Positions 56,012 through 64,000 of a stretch of DNA of 64,000 nucleotides are shown piece by piece. A model generated the notes under the pieces. The model ran no database searches and had not been told where the DNA came from. It saw nothing but the letters and a program-made list of their open reading frames with translations. Position 1 is the first letter of the stretch; each line of letters opens with the position of its first letter. A program made the position numbers and the translations under genes. The stretch lies in contig NZ_CP020814.1 of the NCBI RefSeq assembly GCF_002109385.1, positions 3,929,501-3,993,500 on the forward strand, in the 5' to 3' direction. The DNA is from Halalkalibacter krulwichiae. GTDB taxonomy: Bacteria > Bacillota > Bacilli > Bacillales > Bacillaceae_D.

Positions 56012-57145
56012 ATGAAGAAACAGTGGATCATCAGCAGCTTGCTGACCGTCTTCATCTGGGGAGCTGGTGCTTATGCATTTTTCTCCATAAAAGATGATGT
56101 ACCGAGTCAACTAAATACGGAATCTATGCTTCTAGCAAGTGCCCCACTTGAAGGAGAAGATCCGTCTGCAGAAAGAGAATTAAAAGAGATTATCGATGAA
56201 ACACAAAAACTCGTTGTTCACATTGAACTTGAGGACGACTCTCTCGGCTCTGGTTTTTTATATAACGACCAAGGCGATGTCGTCACGAATGCCCACGTCG
56301 TCGGCAATGCGACAGAGGTTCAAGTGAAAACGACCGACAACCGCGAATTTTCCGGTACTGTTATCGGCCTTAGCGAAACGATTGATGTCGCGCTCGTTCG
56401 TGTCGACGGCTTAAAAGGAACAGAGTCTCTCAACATGAGGAAAAAAAAGCGTGCTGAAGTAGGCGATGAAGTGCTGGCGATCGGAAGCCCGCTTGGTTAT
56501 CAAAATACCGTGACGACCGGGATTGTCAGTGGCTTGGAGCGAGCATTTGAAGTTCCTCCTTATCACTACGAAGACATGTATCAAATTTCCGCACCGATTG
56601 CTCCAGGCAATAGCGGCGGTCCGTTGATTGACCGTAAAACCGGAGAGGTGCTTGGCATCAATTCGGCTGCCGCCGATCAAGGGTCGATTGGCTTTAGTAT
56701 TCCGATGCCTAATGTGATTACACTTATTGAAGGCTGGTCGAAAGAACCGATGACAACTTTGCCAGTTCTCGATTTCACATCAAATTCCGTTGAATATGAG
56801 TATGACACCAATTTAGACGAAGACTACGCACAATTTCTCGTAAGCTACTTTTACGAAAGCCTTGATCAGCAAGACTATGTCACAGCCTATTCGTTGCTTG
56901 GCAGCTCATGGCAAGGAAATCTACCTTATGAAGATTTTCGAGAAGGCTATATCGATACGAAGGCCGTTTCAATCGAGGAACTTACAGTGAACAGCAGTGA
57001 AGAGATTACCGTAGTCGCCATTATTACAGCACAAGAACGTACGGACGATGGCGATACGTTCAGCCAGTACAGAGTCACTTACACGATCGGTTATGAAAAT
57101 GATCAAATGAAGATCCTCTCCGGTTGGGGCGAGGAGTTAGAATAG
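56012..57145 (+). CDS. Membrane-anchored S1C serine protease (HtrA-like, no PDZ)
   Basis: 377 residues. An uncleaved N-terminal helix (about 5-25) anchors it. The trypsin-like triad is His in VVTNAHVVG, Asp in DVALVRVD and Ser in APGNSGGPL. There is no PDZ domain, which DegP/HtrA proteins have; the last 110 residues instead form an NTF2-like domain (YFYESLDQQDYVTAYSLL). GGAG lies before the ATG. It is the second gene after the zinc-ribbon protein and ends at a strong terminator. Probably a surface quality-control or processing protease. Confidence 0.9.
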   Translation: MKKQWIISSLLTVFIWGAGAYAFFSIKDDVPSQLNTESMLLASAPLEGEDPSAERELKEIIDETQKLVVHIELEDDSLGSGFLYNDQGDVVTNAHVVGNATEVQVKTTDNREFSGTVIGLSETIDVALVRVDGLKGTESLNMRKKKRAEVGDEVLAIGSPLGYQNTVTTGIVSGLERAFEVPPYHYEDMYQISAPIAPGNSGGPLIDRKTGEVLGINSAAADQGSIGFSIPMPNVITLIEGWSKEPMTTLPVLDFTSNSVEYEYDTNLDEDYAQFLVSYFYESLDQQDYVTAYSLLGSSWQGNLPYEDFREGYIDTKAVSIEELTVNSSEEITVVAIITAQERTDDGDTFSQYRVTYTIGYENDQMKILSGWGEELE

Positions 57146-57161
57146 CAACGAAACCGTCGGC

Positions 57162-57208
57162 AAAAAGCATCTCGCGTGAAAACGAGGTGCTTTTTGGTGT
57201 TTTTTTAG
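57162..57208 (+). terminator. Terminator after the S1C protease
   Basis: AAAAAGCATCTCG (57162-57174) pairs with CGAGGTGCTTTTT (57183-57195, one G-T pair), followed by TGTTTTTTT. Confidence 0.9.
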
Positions 57209-57307
57209 CTTTCTTTTGGAAAATACTCTGAGCCTCTCCCCTGACAGGCACGGCTTTCCCCATCATTCGTATGATAGAGAAAACAACACATACGGAGTGA
57301 CGATCCA

Positions 57308-59038
57308 ATGAATAGACTACAAACAAACTTAACACCCCTCCTCCCCGCTTTCATTCATACGAAAGAAGGAAAACGTTGGGGATACATCAACAATCAAGGG
57401 CAATTCGTGCTCCCTCCTCAATTTGAGGAAGCAGATGATTTTCAGGAAAACGGGATGGCGATTGCTAGGCTGAACGGGAAAGTCGGGTTAATAAACGACA
57501 CAGGGCAATTCGTTATCGAACCACAATATAATTCAATGTTGCCCTTTACAGAGAACCGCGCCATTGTGACGGATGATGAAGGTTTTTCCGTTATCAATGA
57601 GCAAGGTCAGGTGTTAACAAAAAAAACATACGGACTGATTAACCCTTATCAGGAAGGCAGAGCGATTTTTGCCGAGACGCGCGACGATCAATTTTTGTAT
57701 GGCTATTTAGATGAGGATGGAAACGAGCATATTCCACTACAGTTTGAACTCGCTTATGATTTTTCAGATGGCAAGGCTCTTGTGAAAATCAAGGAGAACG
57801 AGTTTGCTCTCATTAATCGTGATGGACACATCGTTCAAAGCTATCCTTATGCGTCGATGATGAGCTATAGCGAAGGACTTATCGCCTTTGCAAAAACGTA
57901 CCAGGATAATTGGGGATATGTAGATGAACAAGGAACTGTGATGATCGAACCACAGTTCACTTACGCTTTGCCATTTCAAAACGAGCGCGCAATCGTCAAT
58001 GCTGCAGAAGGCATCGACAATCAATATGGCTTGATTAATCGCGATGCGAGCTACATTCTTCCACCAACCTATCAGGATATGACGCAACTTGGCAACGGGC
58101 GTGTCGCGGTTGGGCGCGCGTTCGATCCGGAGCGCCCCTTTACTGGCTCACGCTACGGAATCGCTACGACCGACGGCTCCGTGTTGACCGATTTTCTTTA
58201 TGATCAGGTTGCCGAATATAAAAATGGACTCAGCTCGACGACAGCCGGCCAGTTCACTTTTTTCATTAACGAAAGTGGCCAGCGTGAGCCCTCGCTTCCT
58301 GTGATCCCAGGCATCGGTACAATCACGATCATTGATGATGTCATTCAAGCCAATGTCGACCACAGTTTGTCCTATTATGATCGTGCTGGCAACATTGTCT
58401 ATCAACCTAACACCGTCTTCCCACTCGACGACCAATACCGAATTCATATTCGAAAATACAGCCCGAACAAAGATTATCTCGTCTATTATCCACAAATTGA
58501 AGGAATGACAAACGGCGAAGCTGAGAAAAACGTCAATGCCATCCTTCGTCAAAAATCACTCGTACTCCCGGTTCCATCGACTCAGTTGGATTACGGCTAC
58601 TACGGTGATTTCTCGGTAGCCTTTTTCCAAAACCATTTGCTCATCTTAAAATTAGAAGGCTACCGCTATCCATTTGGCGCCGCACACGGCATGCCGTACC
58701 AAGTGCACGTCTCCATTGATTTAGGTACCGGGCAAATCTATCAGCTTAAAGACCTTTTCAAACAAGATAGTGACTATGTAAAAGAATTAAGTGATATCGT
58801 TGGCCAACAGATAAAAGACCAAATGGAACAAGGGCATACCTACTTTTTCCCAGACCAATACCGCGGCATCACACCCGACCAAGCCTTCTACGTAACCGAT
58901 GACGCACTTGTCCTTTACTTTGAACCATACGAAATCGCAGCTTATGTTGCCGGTTTCCCTAGCTTTACCATCCCTTTTAAAGAAATCGAGGGAATCCTTG
59001 ATTTTACTAGTTCATTTTGGCGATCTTTGCATGAATGA
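57308..59038 (+). CDS. WG-repeat protein with C-terminal DUF3298-like domain
   Basis: 576 residues. Residues about 10-330 are built of some nine WG-type beta repeats (KRWGYINNQGQFVLPPQFE and variants such as GYLDEDGNE, KVGLINDTGQ). Residues about 360-570 match the DUF4163/DUF3298 pair of RsiV-like proteins (YPQIEGM, FGAAHGMPYQ, LKDLFKQDS, LVLYFEPYEIA). There is no signal peptide or helix, which is unusual since DUF3298 domains mostly face outwards. GGAG upstream. The role is unknown; it may bind a partner or lysozyme-like ligand. Confidence 0.82.
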   Translation: MNRLQTNLTPLLPAFIHTKEGKRWGYINNQGQFVLPPQFEEADDFQENGMAIARLNGKVGLINDTGQFVIEPQYNSMLPFTENRAIVTDDEGFSVINEQGQVLTKKTYGLINPYQEGRAIFAETRDDQFLYGYLDEDGNEHIPLQFELAYDFSDGKALVKIKENEFALINRDGHIVQSYPYASMMSYSEGLIAFAKTYQDNWGYVDEQGTVMIEPQFTYALPFQNERAIVNAAEGIDNQYGLINRDASYILPPTYQDMTQLGNGRVAVGRAFDPERPFTGSRYGIATTDGSVLTDFLYDQVAEYKNGLSSTTAGQFTFFINESGQREPSLPVIPGIGTITIIDDVIQANVDHSLSYYDRAGNIVYQPNTVFPLDDQYRIHIRKYSPNKDYLVYYPQIEGMTNGEAEKNVNAILRQKSLVLPVPSTQLDYGYYGDFSVAFFQNHLLILKLEGYRYPFGAAHGMPYQVHVSIDLGTGQIYQLKDLFKQDSDYVKELSDIVGQQIKDQMEQGHTYFFPDQYRGITPDQAFYVTDDALVLYFEPYEIAAYVAGFPSFTIPFKEIEGILDFTSSFWRSLHE

Positions 59039-59042
59039 ATGT

Positions 59043-59076
59043 TGAAAGGCCACTTGTATGAAGTGGCCTTTCTTTA
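59043..59076. terminator. Terminator between convergent genes
   Basis: GAAAGGCCACT (59044-59054) pairs perfectly with AGTGGCCTTTC (59062-59072) and is followed by TTTATTAA. It overlaps the start of the opposite gene's 3' end. Confidence 0.88.
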
Positions 59077-59322
59077 TTAATATAACGGTTGATAAGGCCG
59101 TTGCTGCCCTTGCTGGGGCGGACAATGAGGAAAAGGATTAATATCTTGAATGCTATGAAAATCATAATGCTTCAGAGCAAATTGAGCCTGATACAAATAT
59201 TCCATTACATATATTTGTCCTCCATACGCATCACACAAAACCCCTGACGTACCTTGACCGTTCTTAAAAGACACACCAATCGGCTGCCCCATGAGTTGCC
59301 ACACCTTTTGTTGCCAATTCAT
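59077..59322 (-). CDS. Small LSm-like protein of unknown function
   Basis: 81 residues. WQQKVWQLMGQPIGVSFKNGQGTSGVLCDAYGGQIYVMEYLY forms a small beta-barrel pattern seen in short Bacillus spore/coat-linked DUF2642-like proteins; the end is Pro/Gln-rich. GGGAGAG precedes the ATG. Monocistronic, with a convergent terminator. I recognise the style of the family but no function. Confidence 0.65.
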   Translation of the reverse strand: MNWQQKVWQLMGQPIGVSFKNGQGTSGVLCDAYGGQIYVMEYLYQAQFALKHYDFHSIQDINPFPHCPPQQGQQRPYQPLY

Positions 59323-59448
59323 TAAAGATCTCTCCCTTCCGTTTACTTTATGTGGGAGAGTGTTTAGGGGTGAGGGTAGGCTGAGGCGTTTTGCTCCTAC
59401 CTTGATGATAATGAGTTCTTCTTAACTTCCATTGCCTTCGCAGCCCAC

Positions 59449-59478
59449 TAAAAAAAGCCAACACACATGTGCTGGCTC
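59449..59478 (-). terminator. Terminator after the 68-residue gene
   Basis: AGCCA-ACACA (from 59456) pairs with TGTGC-TGGCT (to 59477). The minus reading is followed by TTTTTTTA. Confidence 0.82.
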
Positions 59479-59487
59479 AAACAATCA

Positions 59488-59694
59488 TTATAAACCTTTA
59501 AAATCTTCCTCGGATAGGTAAAATTCCCTAATCATGTCTCGAACAACTAGGTCAACGGCTTTGACCTCTCCTAGGTTGATTTGCTTTAACTCTACTAAAT
59601 CTTCTTCTTCAAGCTGCTCAAACAAGGAGTTCTTTGTTTCAATTAACTTTTGAACATAGTTAATAAGTTGCTTCTTCCCAACGGTTTCAGACAC
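59488..59694 (-). CDS. Small acidic helical protein
   Basis: 68 residues, GTG start with AAAGGAGG upstream. The chain is helical and charged (YVQKLIETKNSLFEQLEEEDLVELKQINL), with no signal or Cys. It stands alone with its own terminator. No family recognised. Confidence 0.65.
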   Translation of the reverse strand: MSETVGKKQLINYVQKLIETKNSLFEQLEEEDLVELKQINLGEVKAVDLVVRDMIREFYLSEEDFKGL

Positions 59695-60044
59695 ACTAAA
59701 TCCTCCTTTTGTTAATCGACAAAAGGTATTAAATTCGGCAACTGGCTAGCATAGTTTCATAACTTTAGCCCCTATAGTTTTGCGTCATCACTTTTCAATG
59801 ATTTTGCCCTTTCGTTCGATTAGGTTTTTAGTTATATGCTTATTGTACTATCGTTGTAGTGAAAACGGTAGGGGTTATTTTATTTTTCTTAACGTTTATT
59901 GAAGAGATAATTAGTATCTAAATATCATTGCTCCCTTATCTAGGAAATTCAGTTAGTAATTTCAAGGTATTACTCCTATATTTCCCCTGCATTTCGGTTT
60001 ACTAAAGTAATAGCCATGAATTTTGATCGGTTGGTGTATGAGAC
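59695..60044. other. 350-bp gene-free gap
   Basis: AT-rich, with the promoter region of the 59694 gene nearest (a TATTGTACTAT-type -10 candidate about 59840). I saw no small gene with a ribosome site, RNA element or repeat. Confidence 0.4.
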
Positions 60045-60091
60045 CCAAAAAAAGCCACCACACCCTCTCTTACCAAAGGCGTAGTGGCTTT
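60045..60091 (-). terminator. Terminator after the 211-residue lipoprotein
   Basis: AGCCAC and GTGGCT arms (about 60052-60089), extended by partial pairing, followed on the minus strand by TTTTTTTGGG. Confidence 0.8.
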
Positions 60092-60094
60092 CCC

Positions 60095-60730
60095 TTATTC
60101 CTCAAACGCATCCGGATAAACAGTTGTATTAAACACTTCACCGGTCTCTGCGTTTTCTAAATGAATTGTTACGTCAATCTTATCTGGATCGTCTCCGTTA
60201 AAGATCTGATAATACATCCCAGTCATCGCTAATCCTAATGCAGCGAATCCATCAAAGCTATTTTCAAAAGCTTCTTGGTCAACAACGAGCGTAAACTCTG
60301 AATAAGATTGGTTCGATCTCACATCCGCAATTGATGGGTAATCGTCACTCTGTTTGATTTCTTCGATATTCGCTTCAATTCCCTCTCTCATCTCGCTCAT
60401 CATTTCGTTATGAGTCGAGCGCGACATTTTATACGTAAGCGAGCCATCCTCATTTTCTGTTACTTCTTTTACGCCGGCTTCTTTTGCATCAGCGATCACT
60501 TGGTCGATGTCTTGATCTTCAAGCATCATTGGCGGAATCGTAATTTCGACGTTCAAGAGACCACGGTCAACTTCAACCGATTGCTCGTCCTCCTCCGTTG
60601 CTTCTTCCTCTTCCCCAGGGGCTTCAGCTACTTCATCGGCATCAAGTTCCTCATCTGCTTGTGGCTGTCCGCACGCTGCGAGAAACGCAATAAACAGCAC
60701 TATGAATAACCATGTTACATTCTTTTTCAT
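60095..60730 (-). CDS. Acidic lipoprotein of unknown function
   Basis: 211 residues. The signal peptide ends at the lipobox LAAC (Cys20). Residues about 22-50 are a very acidic linker (DEELDADEVAEAPGEEEEATEE). The mature domain starts LLNVEITIPPMML and contains a helix-rich part and a C-terminal beta region (IDVTIHLENAETGEVFN). AGGAGGG precedes the ATG. It resembles the lipoprotein at 573 in having an acidic linker, but the domains are different. Function unknown. Confidence 0.8.
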   Translation of the reverse strand: MKKNVTWLFIVLFIAFLAACGQPQADEELDADEVAEAPGEEEEATEEDEQSVEVDRGLLNVEITIPPMMLEDQDIDQVIADAKEAGVKEVTENEDGSLTYKMSRSTHNEMMSEMREGIEANIEEIKQSDDYPSIADVRSNQSYSEFTLVVDQEAFENSFDGFAALGLAMTGMYYQIFNGDDPDKIDVTIHLENAETGEVFNTTVYPDAFEE

Positions 60731-60854
60731 TTAAAACCCTCCTATTTGGAAAATAAAATCCATTTACTAGTATGCCAAATAAAGGTGTTTTTAACAGGCT
60801 GTTTTAGGGTGATTGTTGCTTAAGGACATATTGCGCCCGAACTGCTAAGGGAGA

Positions 60855-61076
60855 TGTCCTTTAGACAACTTCTCTCGGACACTTCCAACCCCTTCTCCCG
60901 CGAGACTGTCCTTTAGACGACTTCTTTCGGACACTTCCAACCCCTTCTCCCGCGAGACTGTCCTTTAGACGACTTCTTTCGGACACTTCCAACCCCTTCT
61001 CCCGCGAGACTGTCCTTTAGACGACTTCTCTCGGACACTTCCAACCCCTTCTCCCTCGAGACTGTCCTTTAGAACC
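60855..61076 (+). repeat. Tandem array 3: four cores plus a truncated fifth at 52-bp spacing
   Basis: Cores start at 60855, 60907, 60959, 61011 and (truncated) 61063: TGTCC-TTTAGACGACTTCTTTC-GGACA and near variants. Spacers are 25 bp and nearly identical (CTTCCAACCCC then TTCTCCCGCGAGAC), unlike those of array 1. The core has GACGACTTC where arrays 1 and 2 have GACGCTTCC. Same orientation as the other two arrays. Confidence 0.93.
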
Positions 61077-61097
61077 CTACGCTCTCCAAGTAACCAA

Positions 61098-61135
61098 ATA
61101 AAAACCTTGAAAGAAGTAACCTACTTCTCTCAAGG
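61098..61135 (-). terminator. Terminator after the TPP-enzyme gene, beside array 3
   Basis: CCTTGAAAGAAGTA (61105-61118) pairs with TACTTCTCTCAAGG (61122-61135); the minus reading continues TTTTTATTTGG. Confidence 0.88.
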
Positions 61136-61168
61136 CGCATAGCGAAAGGAGCTATCTCCATCTTATTT

Positions 61169-62882
61169 TTAAACATTCGGCAGCGATACATCCAAGACAG
61201 CTACTCTTCCTCCTTTGACGACTTCTAAGCATTCGTGAATCGCATCTCGTAATTCATCTGCTCGTTCCACTTTTTTGGCGTACGCTCCTCCTGCGGCTTC
61301 GGCGATCTTTGATAGGTCGGCGTCTGGGGTGAAGTCGACGAAGAATTGATTCGTTTGTTGGGCGATGCCGGTTGGGTGTACACCGAGTGTCGATAGTTTC
61401 GGTGATTTCCAGCCGTGATTGTTGTAAATAATTGTTAGGAAAGGTGTTTCGTAACGTTTGGCCATCCAGTGAACCGATGATGGGATGCTGAATAAGTAGG
61501 AGCCATCCCCGTTAAGCTTATAACCGTTTTCGTCGGGTCCGCTAATTTCATACCGATTGCCGCTCCTCCGTTCCAGCCAAGTGATCCAGCTCCGCTTCCA
61601 AAGAGCATCCCACTGCGGTTTAGCTCAAGGTGGTTCGAGATCGTTGGATAATTGGAAATGCCTTCGTTGACGACAATCGTATTTTGGTCAATGATTTCAC
61701 GGACACAAGCGGTTAAGTATTCGGGTGTAATCGCATCACCGTCCGGCTCCTCCATGAGACGGAAAGCTTGTTTGCGTTCATGGTGAATGACCTCAAATTT
61801 TTCCCAACGATTAGAAATTTGTTCTTGATCAAGGTCGCTTATCGCGCTCAATTTTTCATTTAATTGCTCAAGGGCAATCTGCGAGTCCGCTTTAAAAAAG
61901 TTTTTCGAAGGAATGTACCAAAGTGGCATTTGCTCCTTAATCGGGTCAGCATCGATGTAGTAAATTGTCGCTTCGTTTCCTGGCTTATTTTTTAACGGAA
62001 TCCAAGGCACGTCACTGTCTAGCACTAAAATGACATCGGCTTGTTCGAGCCATTTGTTTTGTTCCGGTGTGTTCCATTGATAACCGATGTGCATCGCGTG
62101 ATCAGCCGGGAAGTTCACATAGTTCGGGCATGATTCCAATACGGGAATGGCCAATTGTTCTGAGAGACGGATTAACTCATTCACGGCTGCTTCGTTTCGC
62201 CCTAAATAAGAGGTAACGATCAGCGGGTTTTTGGAGTTTCGTAAATCATTGGCTATTTCTGTGACTTGTTTTGGCGGGAGTGCACTTGGAGCGATCGGCT
62301 CCCACAAGCTCGGATCGATCGTAACCTTTTCTTCCAGCTGTTCTTCCATTACTTCCCGTGCCCCATTAAATAAACCGGGCCTTTCGGTTCGCTTTTCGCA
62401 AATTGCATCGCACGGTGGACAAGTTGTTTGACATTTTTTCCAGAGCGGATTTCGTGATTGTATTTTGTATAGCCACGCATGATGCCGCGTTGGTCGAAGA
62501 CATCTTGAATCCAGTGAATGAATTCATTGCGACTTCCGGTCAGTTCCCCTTCTTGTGTGAACGGCGACGCCCCAGCGAATATTAGGACAGGCACTCTTCC
62601 TTTAGCTGCATTGTGGATCGCACCGCCTAAGTTTTGCGTACCGCATTCGACGTGGATGATGACCGCTTGTGGGATGCCTGTTTTTTGAGCGTACCCGTGA
62701 GCTGCGCTTAAGGCGACCATTTCATTCGGGCAGACGATAACCTCAGGTAGTTCCCGGTTATCTCGTTGTGCTTTCGCTAAACTTTCAATCATCGCTGGAT
62801 GGTCACTGCCTAAATTTGCAAAAATATAAGAAACATTTGCTTCCTGTAACGCTTCTAAAAAAGCGGTGCTTGTCGTATACAT
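61169..62882 (-). pseudogene. Thiamine-diphosphate-dependent enzyme (acetolactate synthase/benzoylformate decarboxylase-like), two frameshifts
   Basis: Three frames join to a TPP enzyme of about 570 residues. Frame 1 (62882 to about 62364) has the cofactor-activating Glu in CPNEMVALSAAHGYA. Frame 2 continues AREVMEEQLEEK. Frame 3, after another shift in the TPP motif itself (GDGSYLFSIPSSVHWMAKRYETP ... YNNHGW), runs to 61169. The junctions lie in C4 runs (plus strand 62361-62364 and 61507-61510); one more base in each restores the frame. GAGGGAG precedes the ATG. It adjoins a lactate/malate dehydrogenase-like gene, suggesting 2-oxo acid chemistry. Confidence 0.85.
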
Positions 62883-62903
62883 TAGATCTCCCTCTTTCTT
62901 CTA

Positions 62904-63824
62904 TTATAAAAAGTACGCTTTGTTTTCCACGATCATTGCCTGAATCGTTTTGGCTGATTGGGTAAGCGCCTTCGTTTCTTGATCACTTAAATCCCACTCG
63001 ATGATTTGTTGAATCCCGTTTCGATTTACCTTGATTGGAACACCGAAACTCATGTCATCGAGCCCATAATGTCCAGAAACAATCGCGGACCCAATGGTCT
63101 CCATTGGCTCGTCTTTTGAAAGCTTGGCAACGAGCTTGCTCATCCCTACTCCCGTTGTCCATCCTGTTGTTCGCGGTACATTGAGCTCATTAAAGCGGAC
63201 GAACCACGTCTTAAGCTCTGCTCGGATCTGTTCCTCTTGCTGCGGTGTTACCGAAAGCTGCTCACCGCTTTTTCGAACGTGGCTAAAAAGTGGCACTTGA
63301 GACCCGCCATGCTCCCCGATCACAGGGCTTACGACATGCTCCTTCGCCTCAATGCCTAACGTGCTGCGCAGAGCCCATTCAAATCGGTACGAATCATTTA
63401 ATGAATAGCCGATTAACTGTTCACGCTGAAAATCAAATGCTTTGTAAAGATAATAATTTAAAAGGTCAACCGGGTTTGAAGCGGTTACAATAATGGCGTT
63501 AGGCACATACGTTTCAATCACTTGACCTATTTTCCGGAAAATCGAGATATTCTCTTGTAAATAAGCATTTCTTGATTTAACATCGCTGCGATTCGGAACA
63601 CCGGCTGTAATAATGACAATCGATGAATCCTTTAAGTCCGGATAGCTCCCTCGATACATTCGCTTGTGTGGAAAAGCATTTTCAAAATCCATCACATGAT
63701 TATCTAAAAACGTTTCATTGACATCAATTAAGCAAAGTTCATCAGCTAACTCGTTCATCGCTAACGTCATGGCACAGGCTGCACCTAACGTACCGGCTGC
63801 TCCTATGATCGATATTTTTTTCAT
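62904..63824 (-). CDS. Lactate/malate dehydrogenase family protein
   Basis: 306 residues. NAD-binding GAAGTLGA near residue 8 differs from the usual GxGxxG by its Ala. The LDH/MDH core is present: VTASNPVDLLNYYLYK, catalytic His in IGEHGGSQVP, and the substrate Arg in NDSYRFEWAL. The specificity loop reads GVPNRSDVKSR, unlike either the LDH Gln or MDH Arg loop, so the substrate is uncertain; a 2-hydroxy acid dehydrogenase of other specificity is possible. GAGGGAG precedes the ATG. Its first 83 bases overlap the preceding gene. Confidence 0.85.
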   Translation of the reverse strand: MKKISIIGAAGTLGAACAMTLAMNELADELCLIDVNETFLDNHVMDFENAFPHKRMYRGSYPDLKDSSIVIITAGVPNRSDVKSRNAYLQENISIFRKIGQVIETYVPNAIIVTASNPVDLLNYYLYKAFDFQREQLIGYSLNDSYRFEWALRSTLGIEAKEHVVSPVIGEHGGSQVPLFSHVRKSGEQLSVTPQQEEQIRAELKTWFVRFNELNVPRTTGWTTGVGMSKLVAKLSKDEPMETIGSAIVSGHYGLDDMSFGVPIKVNRNGIQQIIEWDLSDQETKALTQSAKTIQAMIVENKAYFL

Positions 63825-64000
63825 TGTCTTCTCCCTCTAACATGCGAATAAGATGGTAAATGAGTTCATTCGTTGGAACCGCTATGTTATGTCGCTTTGC
63901 TTTTTCAACAATCGCTCCATTTAAGTAATCAATTTCCGTCGGTCGACCACTATGAAGATCTTGTACCATTGACGGCAAATGATTTCCGGACATTTTCGGA
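63742..64000 (-). CDS. Ketopantoate reductase (PanE/ApbA)-like protein, C-terminal end only
   Basis: The frame is open to the right edge of the window. The visible part has the C-terminal PanE motif SMVQDLHSGRPTEIDYLNGAIVEKAKRHNIAVPTNE, then a helix LIYHLIRMLEGE. It then runs 83 bases into the next gene before TGA; the homologous region of the family ends near EDNEKN. This overlap is unusually long. The family reduces 2-ketopantoate or related 2-oxo acids with NADPH, which fits the neighbouring 2-hydroxy acid dehydrogenase and TPP enzyme. The N-terminus is outside the window. Confidence 0.82.
   Translation of the reverse strand, partial: PKMSGNHLPSMVQDLHSGRPTEIDYLNGAIVEKAKRHNIAVPTNELIYHLIRMLEGEDNEKNIDHRSSRYVRCSLCHDVSDERVS

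Noticed and set aside
58148..58552. 134-residue minus-strand frame inside the WG-repeat gene
   Set aside because: Antisense shadow of a gene with clear repeat motifs; no ribosome site.

Overview
The window looks like a chromosomal segment of a low-to-moderate GC member of the Bacillaceae, probably an alkaliphilic or halotolerant soil type. The evidence is strong AGGAGG ribosome binding sites, frequent TTG/GTG starts, many lipoproteins, NhaC, BCCT and SSS (sodium-coupled) transporters, small YckD- and YkvS-like proteins, a spore-germination-type Gmad2 domain, and two RocR-like sigma-54 activators. No rRNA, tRNA, prophage, transposase or CRISPR array was seen. The genus is an inference.

Layout. 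0-3 kb: end of an EamA permease, an acidic lipoprotein, and a LacI regulator with an AEC permease. 3-11.5 kb: a catabolic operon read leftwards from a near-consensus sigma-54 promoter (flavoprotein reductase, 4Fe-4S ferredoxin, Rieske oxygenase, aldehyde dehydrogenase, a broken D-malate/tartrate dehydrogenase, BCCT carrier), with its PAS/AAA+ activator divergent. The gene set fits L-carnitine breakdown to trimethylamine, malic semialdehyde, malate and pyruvate, with a split electron-transfer chain in place of CntB. 11.6-18.6 kb: a 5'-nucleotidase lipoprotein, small membrane proteins, an iron-regulated siderophore-binding lipoprotein behind two Fur boxes, and BrnQ. 18.7-26.8 kb: a large secreted M14 carboxypeptidase, a 1-kb tandem array, small secreted proteins, a second AEC permease with a LysR regulator, and an acetyltransferase. 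27-36.5 kb: a CLC channel and three c-di-GMP proteins. 36.6-42.7 kb: an operon of NhaC-type antiporter, M20 hydrolase, GNAT protein and enolase-superfamily racemase that matches the N-succinyl pathway for turning D- into L-amino acids, with a divergent frameshifted regulator. 42.7-49.3 kb: a LysM/Gmad2 protein, then a second sigma-54 operon (proline racemase family, proline dehydrogenase, BrnQ-type carrier) with its activator, and beyond it a decayed P5C dehydrogenase (rocA) remnant. 49.3-54.2 kb: LysR, cyclase-family hydrolase, SSS symporter and gamma-glutamyltransferase. 54.3-60.7 kb: zinc-ribbon/FxLYD protein, S1C protease, WG-repeat protein and small proteins. 60.8-64 kb: a third repeat array, a TPP-dependent decarboxylase/synthase-like gene, a lactate/malate dehydrogenase-like protein and the end of a ketopantoate reductase-like gene.

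Two observations stand out. First, three intergenic arrays (22.2, 33.8 and 60.9 kb) share a 27-bp core (TGTCC-N17-GGACA) repeated at exactly 52 bp, close to five helical turns, all in the same orientation and each beside the hairpin that follows a leftward gene. Spacer sequences differ between arrays but spacer length does not. This is the best candidate here for something undescribed. Second, five genes between 41 and 63 kb carry single-base frameshifts, most inside runs of four or more G/C, and a sixth (the dehydrogenase at 5 kb) carries a different deletion. The homopolymer pattern looks more like base-calling error than gene decay, whereas the rocA remnant is truly decayed.
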